56,846 bases of DNA from a virus. The position numbers and the translations under genes are program-made. Within the stretch, counting starts at the first letter, position 1. Every line of letters begins with the position of its first letter. Below are positions 24,587 to 32,127 of this stretch, piece after piece. The DNA is taken from positions 1-56,846 of IMG/VR virus record IMGVR_UViG_3300010397_000012; one strand, given 5' to 3'. The notes beneath the pieces are model-generated. The model saw only the letters and a program-made list of their open reading frames with translations. It was not told the DNA's origin and did not search any database.

Positions 24587-25131
24587 GGCGTGGAATGGAG
24601 TGGTCCAGTTAGGCTCGGAAAGTCGAGGCCTGTATTTGCAGGCGGGGCAAGTCGGGGCAAGACACGGTGGTGACTGTTCTGGCTGGTTGGGGCAGGAGTG
24701 GATTGCAGACGCGAGATTGGGTAAGTCCGGCCATCGTGTGGACCTGCAGGCAAGTCAATGAATGCCGAGTAGGTCTATGGTGAGGCGCGGCCTGGCCTGG
24801 CCTGACACTGCAGGTGCGGTCAGGCGAGACGTGATGCGGCAATGTACGGCCCGACATAGTCGGGCAGGCGCGGAGAGGTAAGGCACAGCGCGGACGGGCA
24901 AGTAATTGCACAGCAGGCGTGGTCCGTCGTGTTGTTGTCGGGTCCGTCACGGCTTGTTACGGTGAGGCAGGCGTGGAAAGGCAGGATCGGGCTAGGACAG
25001 GCACGGCGCGCGACGGCAGGCTAGTCAGGGCAAGGAGTAGATGGAAGAGCAGGCCATGACCGGTGTGGCATGTCGCTAAATGGCAAGTTCTCGGTCGGGC
25101 AGGTCTTGTCAGATGTTCGGCATAGGAGCGG
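24587..25131 (+). repeat. Pentamer-phased GG array, non-coding, about 545 bp
   Basis: Over this stretch GG occurs once every 5 nt, with occasional one-base phase slips. For example GG starts at 24587, 24592, 24597, 24602, 24612, 24617 and 24627, then at 24779, 24784, 24789, 24794 and 24799, and again at 24990, 24995, 25000, 25005 and 25015. Slots lacking GG usually hold GA, GT, AG or TG, that is, one substitution. By hand roughly 60 of about 105 slots carry GG. The three bases between are variable, so this is not a simple tandem repeat. The 5-nt period excludes coding. Two hairpins lie within, at 24628-24643 and 24850-24864. Confidence 0.8.
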
Positions 25132-25243
25132 TGCAGCGTGAGAATCGTTGCATCGCTCTTTTGTTTCACGTGACTCGTAAACGTCGTAACTCTCGCATCC
25201 TTCCGTGACACTGTAGCGATCTGCTCGCACACTACTGTTCGGC
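25132..25243 (+). other. AT-richer leader between array and late operon
   Basis: The pentamer periodicity stops here. The segment is less GC-rich and contains TCGTAAA (25175-25181) and TCGTAAC (25184-25190). The 11-mer CGTCGTAACTC also occurs in the early promoter spacer (6621-6631). A late promoter probably lies here, but I cannot point to convincing -35 and -10 boxes. Confidence 0.35.
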
Positions 25244-25603
25244 GTGGTCTCCCCGTCCGCAACAGCCGATCCCATTTCAACGTCTCAGGCGGAGCCGTCT
25301 CGACGGGTGATCGAGGAAACAGAGATACCGTGCCCCGAGTTCAACTGTGCGCGTGACATGCACTGCCCACAGTGTGAGGGCCGACGCTGGATAGTGACGG
25401 CGCGCAAGGTTCAACTCGGCGTCCCCTTCGACGAGCAAGCCGCCCACGCCTATATCCAGGGCCTGCACGCCCACATACGCAAAGCCGCCCAGTCCCTCGA
25501 GGACGCGGCCAAGGACTTCGAGAAGCTCGGCCACCAGAAACAAGCAGGCGCCTGTAGGCAAGCATCTAAGGCCGTCCTGCAGCCCGTGGAAGGGCAGGAC
25601 TAG
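25244..25603 (+). CDS. Small zinc-finger protein before the packaging genes, 119 aa
   Basis: Start uncertain: GTG at 25244 or GTG at 25307; neither has a good ribosome binding site. CPEFNCARDMHCPQCEGRRW is a four-cysteine zinc knuckle near residue 30. A long helix follows (GLHAHIRKAAQSLEDAAKDF). Function unknown. Confidence 0.5.
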   Translation: MVSPSATADPISTSQAEPSRRVIEETEIPCPEFNCARDMHCPQCEGRRWIVTARKVQLGVPFDEQAAHAYIQGLHAHIRKAAQSLEDAAKDFEKLGHQKQAGACRQASKAVLQPVEGQD

Positions 25604-25607
25604 CCCA

Positions 25608-25937
25608 GTGCCCCAGGCCTTGGCCCGTGCGTGCGCTGTCTTGGGCTGCCCTGGTGGTACCCCGTGCCCGACACACCCACCACGCCCAAGCCGACCAAGG
25701 GCAGACAGGCCGTTCAGGCACGCCTTCTACGACAAGGCCATCTGGCGCAACGCCAGCAAGGCGATGAGGATGGCTGAGCCGCTGTGCCGGCACTGTCTCG
25801 AGCAAGGTCGGTACGTGCCATCAGAGCAAGTGCATCACGTCCGCGCCATCAAGCACGGCGGCAGCCTCCTAGACCCGAGCAACCTGGTCCCGCTCTGCCT
25901 CGCCTGCCACCAGCAAGAGACGGCGGCCGGACGATGA
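25608..25937 (+). CDS. HNH endonuclease of the packaging module
   Basis: 109 residues, GTG start. FYDKAIWRNASKAMRMAEPL, then CRHCLEQGRYVPSEQVHHVR and SLLDPSNLVPLCLACHQQET, has the CxxC, HH, N and CxxCH elements of HNH nucleases. HNH proteins next to terminase genes are required for terminase cleavage at cos in HK97-like and other phages. Here it lies just upstream of cos-like DNA and the terminase genes, matching that role. Confidence 0.85.
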   Translation: MPQALARACAVLGCPGGTPCPTHPPRPSRPRADRPFRHAFYDKAIWRNASKAMRMAEPLCRHCLEQGRYVPSEQVHHVRAIKHGGSLLDPSNLVPLCLACHQQETAAGR

Positions 25938-26040
25938 CCGCCGAGGGGAGGGGGGGGATCGGATTTCCAGCGGGGGTGAGTCCTGCGGGCCCGCGGGGCC
26001 TTTCTACACGCGACCGCGAAATTAGCGAGGGGGGCATCCG
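25938..26040 (+). promoter_or_regulatory. Candidate packaging (cos-like) region
   Basis: The 103-bp gap after the HNH gene starts with a G-rich run (GAGGGGAGGGGGGGATCGG). It then has a GGCCC-GCG-GGGCC stem-loop (25988-26000) followed by TTTCT, then GCGAAATTAGCGAGGGGGGC. G-rich, AT-poor spacers with a GAAATT-like element between HNH and terminase genes are where cos sites are found in related phages. The hairpin could also end HNH transcription. Assignment is by position and composition. Confidence 0.35.
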
Positions 26041-27312
26041 GTGAAAGGCCCCGCCAAGGTCAGCCACATCAAGGACTTGGTGCCGGACCCGCAGAACCGT
26101 CGGAAGCACAACCCCCGGAATATCGGCATGGTGGTGGACGCGCTGCACCAGGTGGGCGCGGCCCGGTCGATCGTCATCGACGAAGACAACGTGATTCTGG
26201 CAGGGAACGGGGTCACGGAAGCGGCGGCCGAGGCCGGGATCACGAAGGTGCGCGTTGTGGACGTGGCCGGCGACGAACTCGTGGCGGTGCGGCGGATCGG
26301 GCTGACGGTGGAGCAGAAGCGGACGCTGGCCATCGCGGACAACCGGGCGGCGGAACTGGCCGAGTGGGATTCCGAACAGTTGGCGGCGGACGTGGCGGAC
26401 GGGCTGAGCCTGCAGCCTTGGTTCTCGGACGAGGAGCAGGCCGCACTCCTGGCGAAGCATCTGCCACCCGTGGACGGGTTGACCGACCCAGACGCGGTGC
26501 CGGCCGAGCGGGCGACGGACATCAAGCCCGGAGACCTGTTCCAGTTAGGGCGGCATCGACTGCTGTGCGGTGACTGTACCGATCCGACTCTGGTGGAGCG
26601 GCTGATGGACGGGGCGCGCGCCGGGCTGATGAACACCGACCCGCCGTACGGGGTGACATACGCCAATGACGACAGGCCAAATCCCGGAGTAGCCAAACCC
26701 AGAGTAGCCAATGACACGCTAGAAGCCGAGAACCTTCAGCGGTTCCTTGAGTCGGCTTTCGGCATGGCGAAGCTCGTCGCGTTAGCCGAGAACGCGGCGT
26801 GGTACATGTGGCACGCCCATCTCACTCAGGGGTACTTTGCAGCAGCAGCAGCAGCAGCAGCAGCAGATGTGATCCTTCATCGCCAAATCATCTGGGTGAA
26901 GCCGGTCCTCCTACTCGGGCGCGGCCATTACCACTGGAAGCACGAGCCATGTTTCATGGGGTGGGTCGACGGCCACCAGCCGCCAGACTACGGCCTCGGC
27001 CAAGGTGAACGGACCCAGACGACTATCTGGGAAATCGCGCACGTCACGCAGGCTGAGCGGAAAGAGTTCAACCATTCCACGCCCAAGCCGGTCGGGCTGT
27101 TCACGATTCCCATCGTGAAGCACCTCCGCGGCGGGGAGTCCTGTTACGAGCCGTTCGCTGGAAGCGGGCCACAATTTATCGCCGCCGAGCAGCACGGCGT
27201 GGCCTGCCACGGGACAGAACTAGAGCCGCGGTTCTGCCAAGTCATCATCGACCGCTGGGAAGCCTTCACAGGACTTCATGTTGAGAAGCTCGGCGAGGTG
27301 GTCCCGGCATGA
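26041..27312 (+). CDS. ParB-like domain fused to an N6-adenine DNA methyltransferase
   Basis: 423 residues, GTG start. Residues about 5-110 are a ParB/Srx-type domain (IKDLVPDPQNRRKHNPRNIG, AGNGVTEAAAEAG, AIADNRAAELAEWD). Next comes LGRHRLLCGDCTD. Methyltransferase motif IV, DPPY, is at 200-203, and motif I, FAGSG, at 372-376 near the C-terminus. The order IV before I is that of the beta class. The product probably methylates phage DNA, giving protection from host restriction or marking packaging DNA. Its location between cos-like DNA and terminase is common for ParB-methyltransferases. A run of nine Ala (coded by a GCA repeat) lies around residues 267-275. Confidence 0.9.
   Translation: MKGPAKVSHIKDLVPDPQNRRKHNPRNIGMVVDALHQVGAARSIVIDEDNVILAGNGVTEAAAEAGITKVRVVDVAGDELVAVRRIGLTVEQKRTLAIADNRAAELAEWDSEQLAADVADGLSLQPWFSDEEQAALLAKHLPPVDGLTDPDAVPAERATDIKPGDLFQLGRHRLLCGDCTDPTLVERLMDGARAGLMNTDPPYGVTYANDDRPNPGVAKPRVANDTLEAENLQRFLESAFGMAKLVALAENAAWYMWHAHLTQGYFAAAAAAAAADVILHRQIIWVKPVLLLGRGHYHWKHEPCFMGWVDGHQPPDYGLGQGERTQTTIWEIAHVTQAERKEFNHSTPKPVGLFTIPIVKHLRGGESCYEPFAGSGPQFIAAEQHGVACHGTELEPRFCQVIIDRWEAFTGLHVEKLGEVVPA
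26839..26865 (+). repeat. (GCA)9 microsatellite inside the methyltransferase gene
   Basis: Nine uninterrupted GCA triplets code for nine alanines between GYF and DVILHR, in the segment between motifs IV and I where target-recognition sequences usually lie. Such pure triplet runs expand and contract by slippage without breaking the frame, so the Ala length may vary between isolates. Confidence 0.85.
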
Positions 27313-27794
27313 GAGGCCGCAAACCGACGCCGACCGTGATTCGGCTGGCCCGCGGCAACCCCGGCAAGCGGCCGATCAACCGAGACGAGCCGAAGCCCGG
27401 CGCGATGGACGAGGCGTGCCCGGACGAGCTCGCCGATCCGTCGGCGCAGGCCGAATGGGAAGCCCGGATCGTCCCGGCGATTCGGATCGGCCAGATCACG
27501 GCGGCGGATCGGTCCTTCGCCGTGGCCCATTGTCACTACTGGGCGACGTGGCGCTCCCAGTTGGCCGAGGCGTCGAAGCACCCGCACATTGTCGCGGTCG
27601 GCAAGGGCAAGTACCCGGCCCCGAATCCAGCGACCATCATGGCGAACAAGACCTTCCTGCTCTTGGCGAAGGTCGACGCCGAACTCGGCCTCACGCCGTC
27701 CTCAAGGCCGCGCGTGAAGGCCACCAACCAGGGCGGCCAGCAGCCGTCCCGTATCAATCGGTACCTAAGTGCCATCCCTGGCGGCAAAGCGTAA
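27309..27794 (+). CDS. terS: Terminase small subunit, P27 family
   Basis: 161 residues. The N-terminus RGRKPTPTVIRLARGNPGKR is the signature of P27-type small terminases. It is followed by helical segments (AQAEWEARIVPAIRIGQITA, MANKTFLLLAKVDAELGLTP) and a basic C-terminus. It recognises the packaging start on phage DNA and recruits the large subunit. Overlaps the methyltransferase stop upstream and the large subunit GTG downstream by 26 nt. Confidence 0.92.
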   Translation: MRGRKPTPTVIRLARGNPGKRPINRDEPKPGAMDEACPDELADPSAQAEWEARIVPAIRIGQITAADRSFAVAHCHYWATWRSQLAEASKHPHIVAVGKGKYPAPNPATIMANKTFLLLAKVDAELGLTPSSRPRVKATNQGGQQPSRINRYLSAIPGGKA

Positions 27795-29583
27795 GCGGGG
27801 CACGTCGAAGCGTCCGCCCGCGGTGCCGACGCCGTGGTGGGGTACTGGCCAGGCGCCGCATGTGCGCTGGCCCGGCACCACGATTGAGATCCCGGCCGTC
27901 TGGTCGGCGGTGAAACGCCGATGGGAGAGCCCGGACGGCCTGTACTATTTCGACCCAGACGCCGCGGAGTTTGCCGAGGGGTTCTTCCCGACGTTCCTCG
28001 AGCACCACATCGGGGAGTTTGACGGGAAGCCGTTCGACCTGATGCCCTACCAGCAGATGCTGGTGGTGCGTCCGCTGTTCGGCTGGAAGCACGCGGCCAC
28101 GGGCCTGCGGCGGTTCCAGAAGGTCTTCCTGGCCGTACCCAAGGGTAGCGGAAAGAGCCCGTTCGGTGCCGGCCTCGGCTTGTTTGGCGCGTTCTTCGAC
28201 GGAGAACCAGGGGCGGAAGTCTACGCCGTGGCGGCGGACCGCAAGCAGGCAGGGATCGTGTTCGACTCCGCCAAGGTGATGACGCAGCGGAACGAGCACC
28301 TGTCCGTCCGGTGCGAGGTGTTCCGCGACTCAATCAAGCTGATCAATTCGACCGAGTGTTTCCAGGTGTTGTCGTCGGACGCCAGTACAAAGCACGGATT
28401 CCGGCCGCACTTTATCATTTTCGACGAGTTCCACGCGCAACCGAACCGGGATCTCTTCGACGCGCTGTACCGCGGCATGGGCAAGCGCCGGCAGCCGGTG
28501 CTCGTGATGATCACGACGGCCGGTGATGACGACGAGTCGATCTGCTTTGAAGAGTGGGACTACGCCAGACGTGTCATCAGTGGCGGCGTGACGGACCCCT
28601 CGTACCTGCCGGTGATCTTTGAAGCCACAGCCGACGAGGACTGGACGCTCGAGTCCGTCCAACGGCGCGTCAATCCCGGCTACGGGATCACGATGCAGGC
28701 CGAGTACTTCCGGAGCGAGACAGCCGCGGCGATGGCCGAACCGCGGAAGCGGAACTCGTTCATCCAGTTGCACCTGAATCGGTGGGTGAACCAAGCGACG
28801 GCCTGGCTGCCGATCGAGTGGTGGGACGCCTGCGATGAGCCGATCGCCGACGACGCGACCTTGGCCGGGCTCCCGTGCGCCGGCGGCCTCGACCTCGCGC
28901 AGAAGATTGACCTGGCTTGTCTCACCCTCGTGTTTCGGATGCCGATCGCGCAGGCGCTGTCCGTCGAGGTGAAGGCGGAGGATGCCGCGGGCCAGGTGGT
29001 GACGAAGACGCAGGCGCTGAACTACCGGATCACCATCCTGCCGTTCTTCTGGATCCCCGAGAACACCATGCGGCAGCGAGAGAAAGAGGACGGGGTCCCG
29101 TATTCCGACTGGGTGCGGCGCGGCCTGGTCACGCCAACCGAGGGCGACATCATCGACTACACGCGGATCTTCCAGGACATCACGACGAAGATCCTGCCGC
29201 GGTTCCCTCGGTTGAAGCAGGGCGGTATCGGGTATGACCCGGCCTTCGCGACGGACATCGCCTCAAAGCTGCGGGATCTCGGAGGATGCAAGGTCGAGGA
29301 AGTCCTGCAGAACTACAAGTACATGTCGGAAGCCTGCTACGTCCTCGAGGCGCTGATCAAGGCCAAGCGCGTGACGCACGGCGGGCACCGGACGCTCAGG
29401 AACCACATCGAGAACGTGGCGATCAAGTCGGACGACGCTGGCCGGATCCGTCCGGTGAAACCGAAGAGCAAGAGCAAACACATTGACGGCGTCGTCGCGA
29501 CGCTGATGGCCGAGCGGATGCTGGCCACCGTGCCAGATCGGCCATCCTCGCCGCAGATCTTCTTCCTTGGAGGCAAACGATGA
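27769..29583 (+). CDS. terL: Terminase large subunit
   Basis: 604 residues, GTG start. The ATPase half has Walker A VPKGSGKS (123-130), Walker B FIIFDEFHA (215-223) and the coupling TTAG motif. The nuclease half carries GGLDLAQKIDLACLTLVF and later GIGYDPAFATDIASKL, then KSKHIDGVVATLMAERM, with aspartates spaced as in RNase H-fold terminase nucleases. The motor cuts concatemeric DNA and pumps it through the portal. Terminase_1/HK97-type by motif order. Confidence 0.95.
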   Translation: MPSLAAKRKRGTSKRPPAVPTPWWGTGQAPHVRWPGTTIEIPAVWSAVKRRWESPDGLYYFDPDAAEFAEGFFPTFLEHHIGEFDGKPFDLMPYQQMLVVRPLFGWKHAATGLRRFQKVFLAVPKGSGKSPFGAGLGLFGAFFDGEPGAEVYAVAADRKQAGIVFDSAKVMTQRNEHLSVRCEVFRDSIKLINSTECFQVLSSDASTKHGFRPHFIIFDEFHAQPNRDLFDALYRGMGKRRQPVLVMITTAGDDDESICFEEWDYARRVISGGVTDPSYLPVIFEATADEDWTLESVQRRVNPGYGITMQAEYFRSETAAAMAEPRKRNSFIQLHLNRWVNQATAWLPIEWWDACDEPIADDATLAGLPCAGGLDLAQKIDLACLTLVFRMPIAQALSVEVKAEDAAGQVVTKTQALNYRITILPFFWIPENTMRQREKEDGVPYSDWVRRGLVTPTEGDIIDYTRIFQDITTKILPRFPRLKQGGIGYDPAFATDIASKLRDLGGCKVEEVLQNYKYMSEACYVLEALIKAKRVTHGGHRTLRNHIENVAIKSDDAGRIRPVKPKSKSKHIDGVVATLMAERMLATVPDRPSSPQIFFLGGKR

Positions 29584-29765
29584 GTAATCCCCAGCAGCCG
29601 ACCCATCGGCCCCATGAACTCACCGTCAAGGAATACGCGCGCCACGAACAGGTCACGACGCGCACGGTCTGGACCTGGATCAGTAAGGGGGCCGTGCCGG
29701 TGCGGCGCACGCCTGGCGGGTCCGTGCGTGTGCAGGTGGGGCCGATCGCCGGGTCTCCGCGCTGA
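29580..29765 (+). CDS. Small HTH (excisionase-like) protein, 61 aa
   Basis: ATGA overlap with terL. HELTVKEYARHEQVTTRTVW, then TWISKGAVPVRRTPGGSVRV, is the HTH_17 pattern of excisionase-like proteins. Placed between terminase and capsid genes, it could regulate late expression. Function inferred. Confidence 0.6.
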   Translation: MSNPQQPTHRPHELTVKEYARHEQVTTRTVWTWISKGAVPVRRTPGGSVRVQVGPIAGSPR

Positions 29766-29792
29766 AGTCTAGTGAAGTCTGAGGAAGTCCTT
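29763..29792 (+). repeat. Three 10-bp tandem repeats before the capsid gene
   Basis: TGAAGTCTAG, TGAAGTCTGA and GGAAGTCCTT follow each other with AAGTC every 10 bp. One helical turn spacing suggests a protein-binding site, perhaps for the HTH protein just upstream. No strong promoter boxes are visible in 29766-29840. Confidence 0.45.
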
Positions 29793-29840
29793 CCCGGTAC
29801 CGTCTTCACAACGCCATTCTGACCACGCACGCTGTATTGC

Positions 29841-31829
29841 GTGTCGGACTCTGTCGCCTATACGTTCCTCAAGCTGTCGTCGATCGACGCTGAGGCGCGT
29901 GTCATCACCGGCATAGCGAGCACACCGACACCTGATCGCGATGGCGATGTCATCAACCCGAAGGGGTTGAGATTCAAGTCTCCACTGCCGCTGCTGCTCC
30001 ACCATGACACCCGCATGCCGGTTGGCACGGTGGTGTTCAAGAGCCCTCGGGAAAGCGGCATCGAGTTCGTTGCGCACATTCCGAAAGTCACCGAGCCAGG
30101 CATCGTTAAGGACCGCACAGACGAGGCGTTCCACAGCGCCAAGTACGGCCTGATTACCGGCGCATCAATCCGGTTTCTGGCGAGACGAGACAAGGTGCGC
30201 CAAAACAAGAGCGGCGGTCTCGACATCGACGAGGCGGAAGTGGTCGAGATGTCGATGGTCACAATTCCCTGTAATCCCGACGCCGGGATCTCTGGCGTCA
30301 AGTCCCTCTTCCACCCGGTCGACCCCGCGTCAGGGATTGAGACCGTTCCAAAACAACTTCACACGCCCGGCGTCACGGGCACGGTCGTACGGCTGGCGAA
30401 CAAGGACGCCTCCACGATGAAACCAATCGCAGAACGCAAGACGGCCTTCGTGGCCGAAAAGGCGGCCAAGGTCGCCAAGCTCAACGAGATCGCCGGCGAA
30501 GACGATGGGCAGACCATGTCGGCCGAGCAACAGACGCAGTTCGACACGCTGACCGACGAGATCAAGTCGCTCGATTCCCAGTTGGCGCGGCTCGAGACGC
30601 TCGAGCAGGTCAACAAGGCGAACGCGGTGACCGTGAACGGCGACAGCACGAAGTCGGCCTCGGAGTCGCGCGGATCGTCTGTGGTGTCCGTCTCGGCGCC
30701 CAAGTTGCCTCCCGGCATCGGGTTTGCGCGCGCGGTCAAGTCTCGGCTCGTGGCTCGCTTGGATGGCCGCAACGCCATCGAAGTCGCCAAGGAGATGTAC
30801 CCGAGCGACGACCGGTTGCATGCGCACCTCAATCACGACGTCACGGTCCGCAACGTCCTGATGCAGATGAAGGCGGCGGTTCCGGCGGCGACGACCACGC
30901 TCTCGGCCTGGGCGGGCGCGCTGGTCGATCCGACCAACCTGGCCGGCGAGTTCGTGGAGTTCCTCCGGCCTGAGACCATCATCGGCCGACTCAATCTTCG
31001 CGCGGTGCCGACGAACGTGCGACTGATTGAACAGACGCAGGGCGGCACGGGCTACTGGGTTGGTCAGGGCGCGCCGAAGCCGCTGACGTCCTTCGGCTAC
31101 GCGCCGATCACGCTCAGCCCCACGAAGGTGGCCTCGATCGCCGTAGCGACCGAGGAATCCCTGCGCTTCTCGACGCCCAGCTTGGACATGCTGATCCGAG
31201 ACGGTCTCCGTGGAGCGCTCGTCGAGCGTGTCGACCGCGACCTGCTCGATCCGGCTGAAGCGGGTTCGTCCAACGTGCAGCCGGCGTCGCTGACCCACGG
31301 CTTGGTGGCCCTGTCATCGGCAGGTACCAGCGCCGACAACATCCGCACCGACATCGCGAAGCTCATCCGGGCGTTGCGGTCCGCCAACCTCCGCGGGCGC
31401 ATCGCGATTGTGTTGCCGGATTCCTTGCTGACCGCGATGGCCTGGATGACCAACTCGCTGGGGCAGCCGGAGTTCCCGGGCGTCACGGGCGAGGGCGGCA
31501 CGTTCAACGGCATCCGGTTCATCGGGTCCGAGTACGTGGCCAACTCGAGCGGGGCTGGCAACATGGTGATCGCGATCGCCGAGAACGAAGTCTTCATCTC
31601 TGATGACGGCGGCGTGACGGTCGACGCGTCGCGTGAAGCGACCCTGCAGATGCTCGACAACCCGACGAACAACTCGGCCACCGCGACGGCGACCACCGGC
31701 GTCTCGATGTGGCAGACCAACTCCGTGGCGTTCCGCGCGGAGTGGTTCATCAACTGGCAGAAGCGCCGCTCGACGGCCGTCGCGTACATGGACGACGTCA
31801 ACTGGGGCAGCGTCGGCAGCCCGAGCTAG
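29841..31829 (+). CDS. Prohead protease fused to HK97-fold major capsid protein
   Basis: 662 residues, GTG start. Residues 1-160 are an HK97-type serine protease: LLLHHDTRMPVG (His 54/55), GASIRF (Ser 109) and EVVEMSMVTIPCNP (Glu 136). About 190-280 is a coiled-coil delta (scaffold) domain (FVAEKAAKVAKLNEIAGEDD, LTDEIKSLDSQLARLETLEQ). The rest is the capsid domain (LRPETIIGRLNLRAVPTNVR, TQGGTGYWVGQGAPK, VATEESLRFSTPSLD, WFINWQKRRSTAVAYMDDVN). Separate protease and capsid genes are usual; here one polypeptide must be cut to free the subunit. A strong terminator follows. Confidence 0.92.
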   Translation: MSDSVAYTFLKLSSIDAEARVITGIASTPTPDRDGDVINPKGLRFKSPLPLLLHHDTRMPVGTVVFKSPRESGIEFVAHIPKVTEPGIVKDRTDEAFHSAKYGLITGASIRFLARRDKVRQNKSGGLDIDEAEVVEMSMVTIPCNPDAGISGVKSLFHPVDPASGIETVPKQLHTPGVTGTVVRLANKDASTMKPIAERKTAFVAEKAAKVAKLNEIAGEDDGQTMSAEQQTQFDTLTDEIKSLDSQLARLETLEQVNKANAVTVNGDSTKSASESRGSSVVSVSAPKLPPGIGFARAVKSRLVARLDGRNAIEVAKEMYPSDDRLHAHLNHDVTVRNVLMQMKAAVPAATTTLSAWAGALVDPTNLAGEFVEFLRPETIIGRLNLRAVPTNVRLIEQTQGGTGYWVGQGAPKPLTSFGYAPITLSPTKVASIAVATEESLRFSTPSLDMLIRDGLRGALVERVDRDLLDPAEAGSSNVQPASLTHGLVALSSAGTSADNIRTDIAKLIRALRSANLRGRIAIVLPDSLLTAMAWMTNSLGQPEFPGVTGEGGTFNGIRFIGSEYVANSSGAGNMVIAIAENEVFISDDGGVTVDASREATLQMLDNPTNNSATATATTGVSMWQTNSVAFRAEWFINWQKRRSTAVAYMDDVNWGSVGSPS

Positions 31830-31845
31830 AGCACGGAGTGAGGCG

Positions 31846-31882
31846 CGGCGGCCGGCCCAGATGTGGCCGGCCGCCGTTTGTT
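31846..31882 (+). terminator. Intrinsic terminator after the capsid gene
   Basis: A perfect 12-bp GC stem (CGGCGGCCGGCC, 31846-31857, with GGCCGGCCGCCG, 31865-31876), a 7-nt loop and TTTGTT after it. It would let capsid mRNA be made in excess over the downstream portal and connector genes. Confidence 0.85.
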
Positions 31883-31902
31883 CCGTCATGGACGGGGGTT
31901 GA

Positions 31903-32127
31903 TTGGTCGACGTCGCCGTAACCCGAGCATTTATCCACGAGGGCCGCGCGTTCCAGGTGGGTGACACGATGACCGTGGCGCCCATTACGGCCGCGGTCCT
32001 ACATCGTCGTGGCGTGGTGTCGCTGACCAAGCTGGCCCACGTCACCAAGCAGATCGCCAGTGCCGTCATTGAGGAGCCGCGTCCACGGCGCCGCACCTAT
32101 CGCCGCAGGGCTTTGGTGGCGGAGTGA
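31903..32127 (+). CDS. Small protein between capsid and portal, 74 aa
   Basis: TTG start, GACGGGGG upstream. VTRAFIHEGRAFQVGDTMTV is a short SH3-like strand set, followed by a basic C-terminus (EEPRPRRRTYRRRALVAE). Possibly a head accessory protein. Its stop overlaps the portal GTG. Confidence 0.5.
   Translation: MVDVAVTRAFIHEGRAFQVGDTMTVAPITAAVLHRRGVVSLTKLAHVTKQIASAVIEEPRPRRRTYRRRALVAE

Noticed and set aside
24609-25280. Minus-strand open frames over the pentamer array
   Set aside because: Composition is low-complexity from the 5-nt periodic G pattern; no start signals or domain features.
26839-26865. Phase-variable on/off switch of the methyltransferase
   Set aside because: The repeat unit is three bases, so slippage keeps the frame; only loop length can vary.
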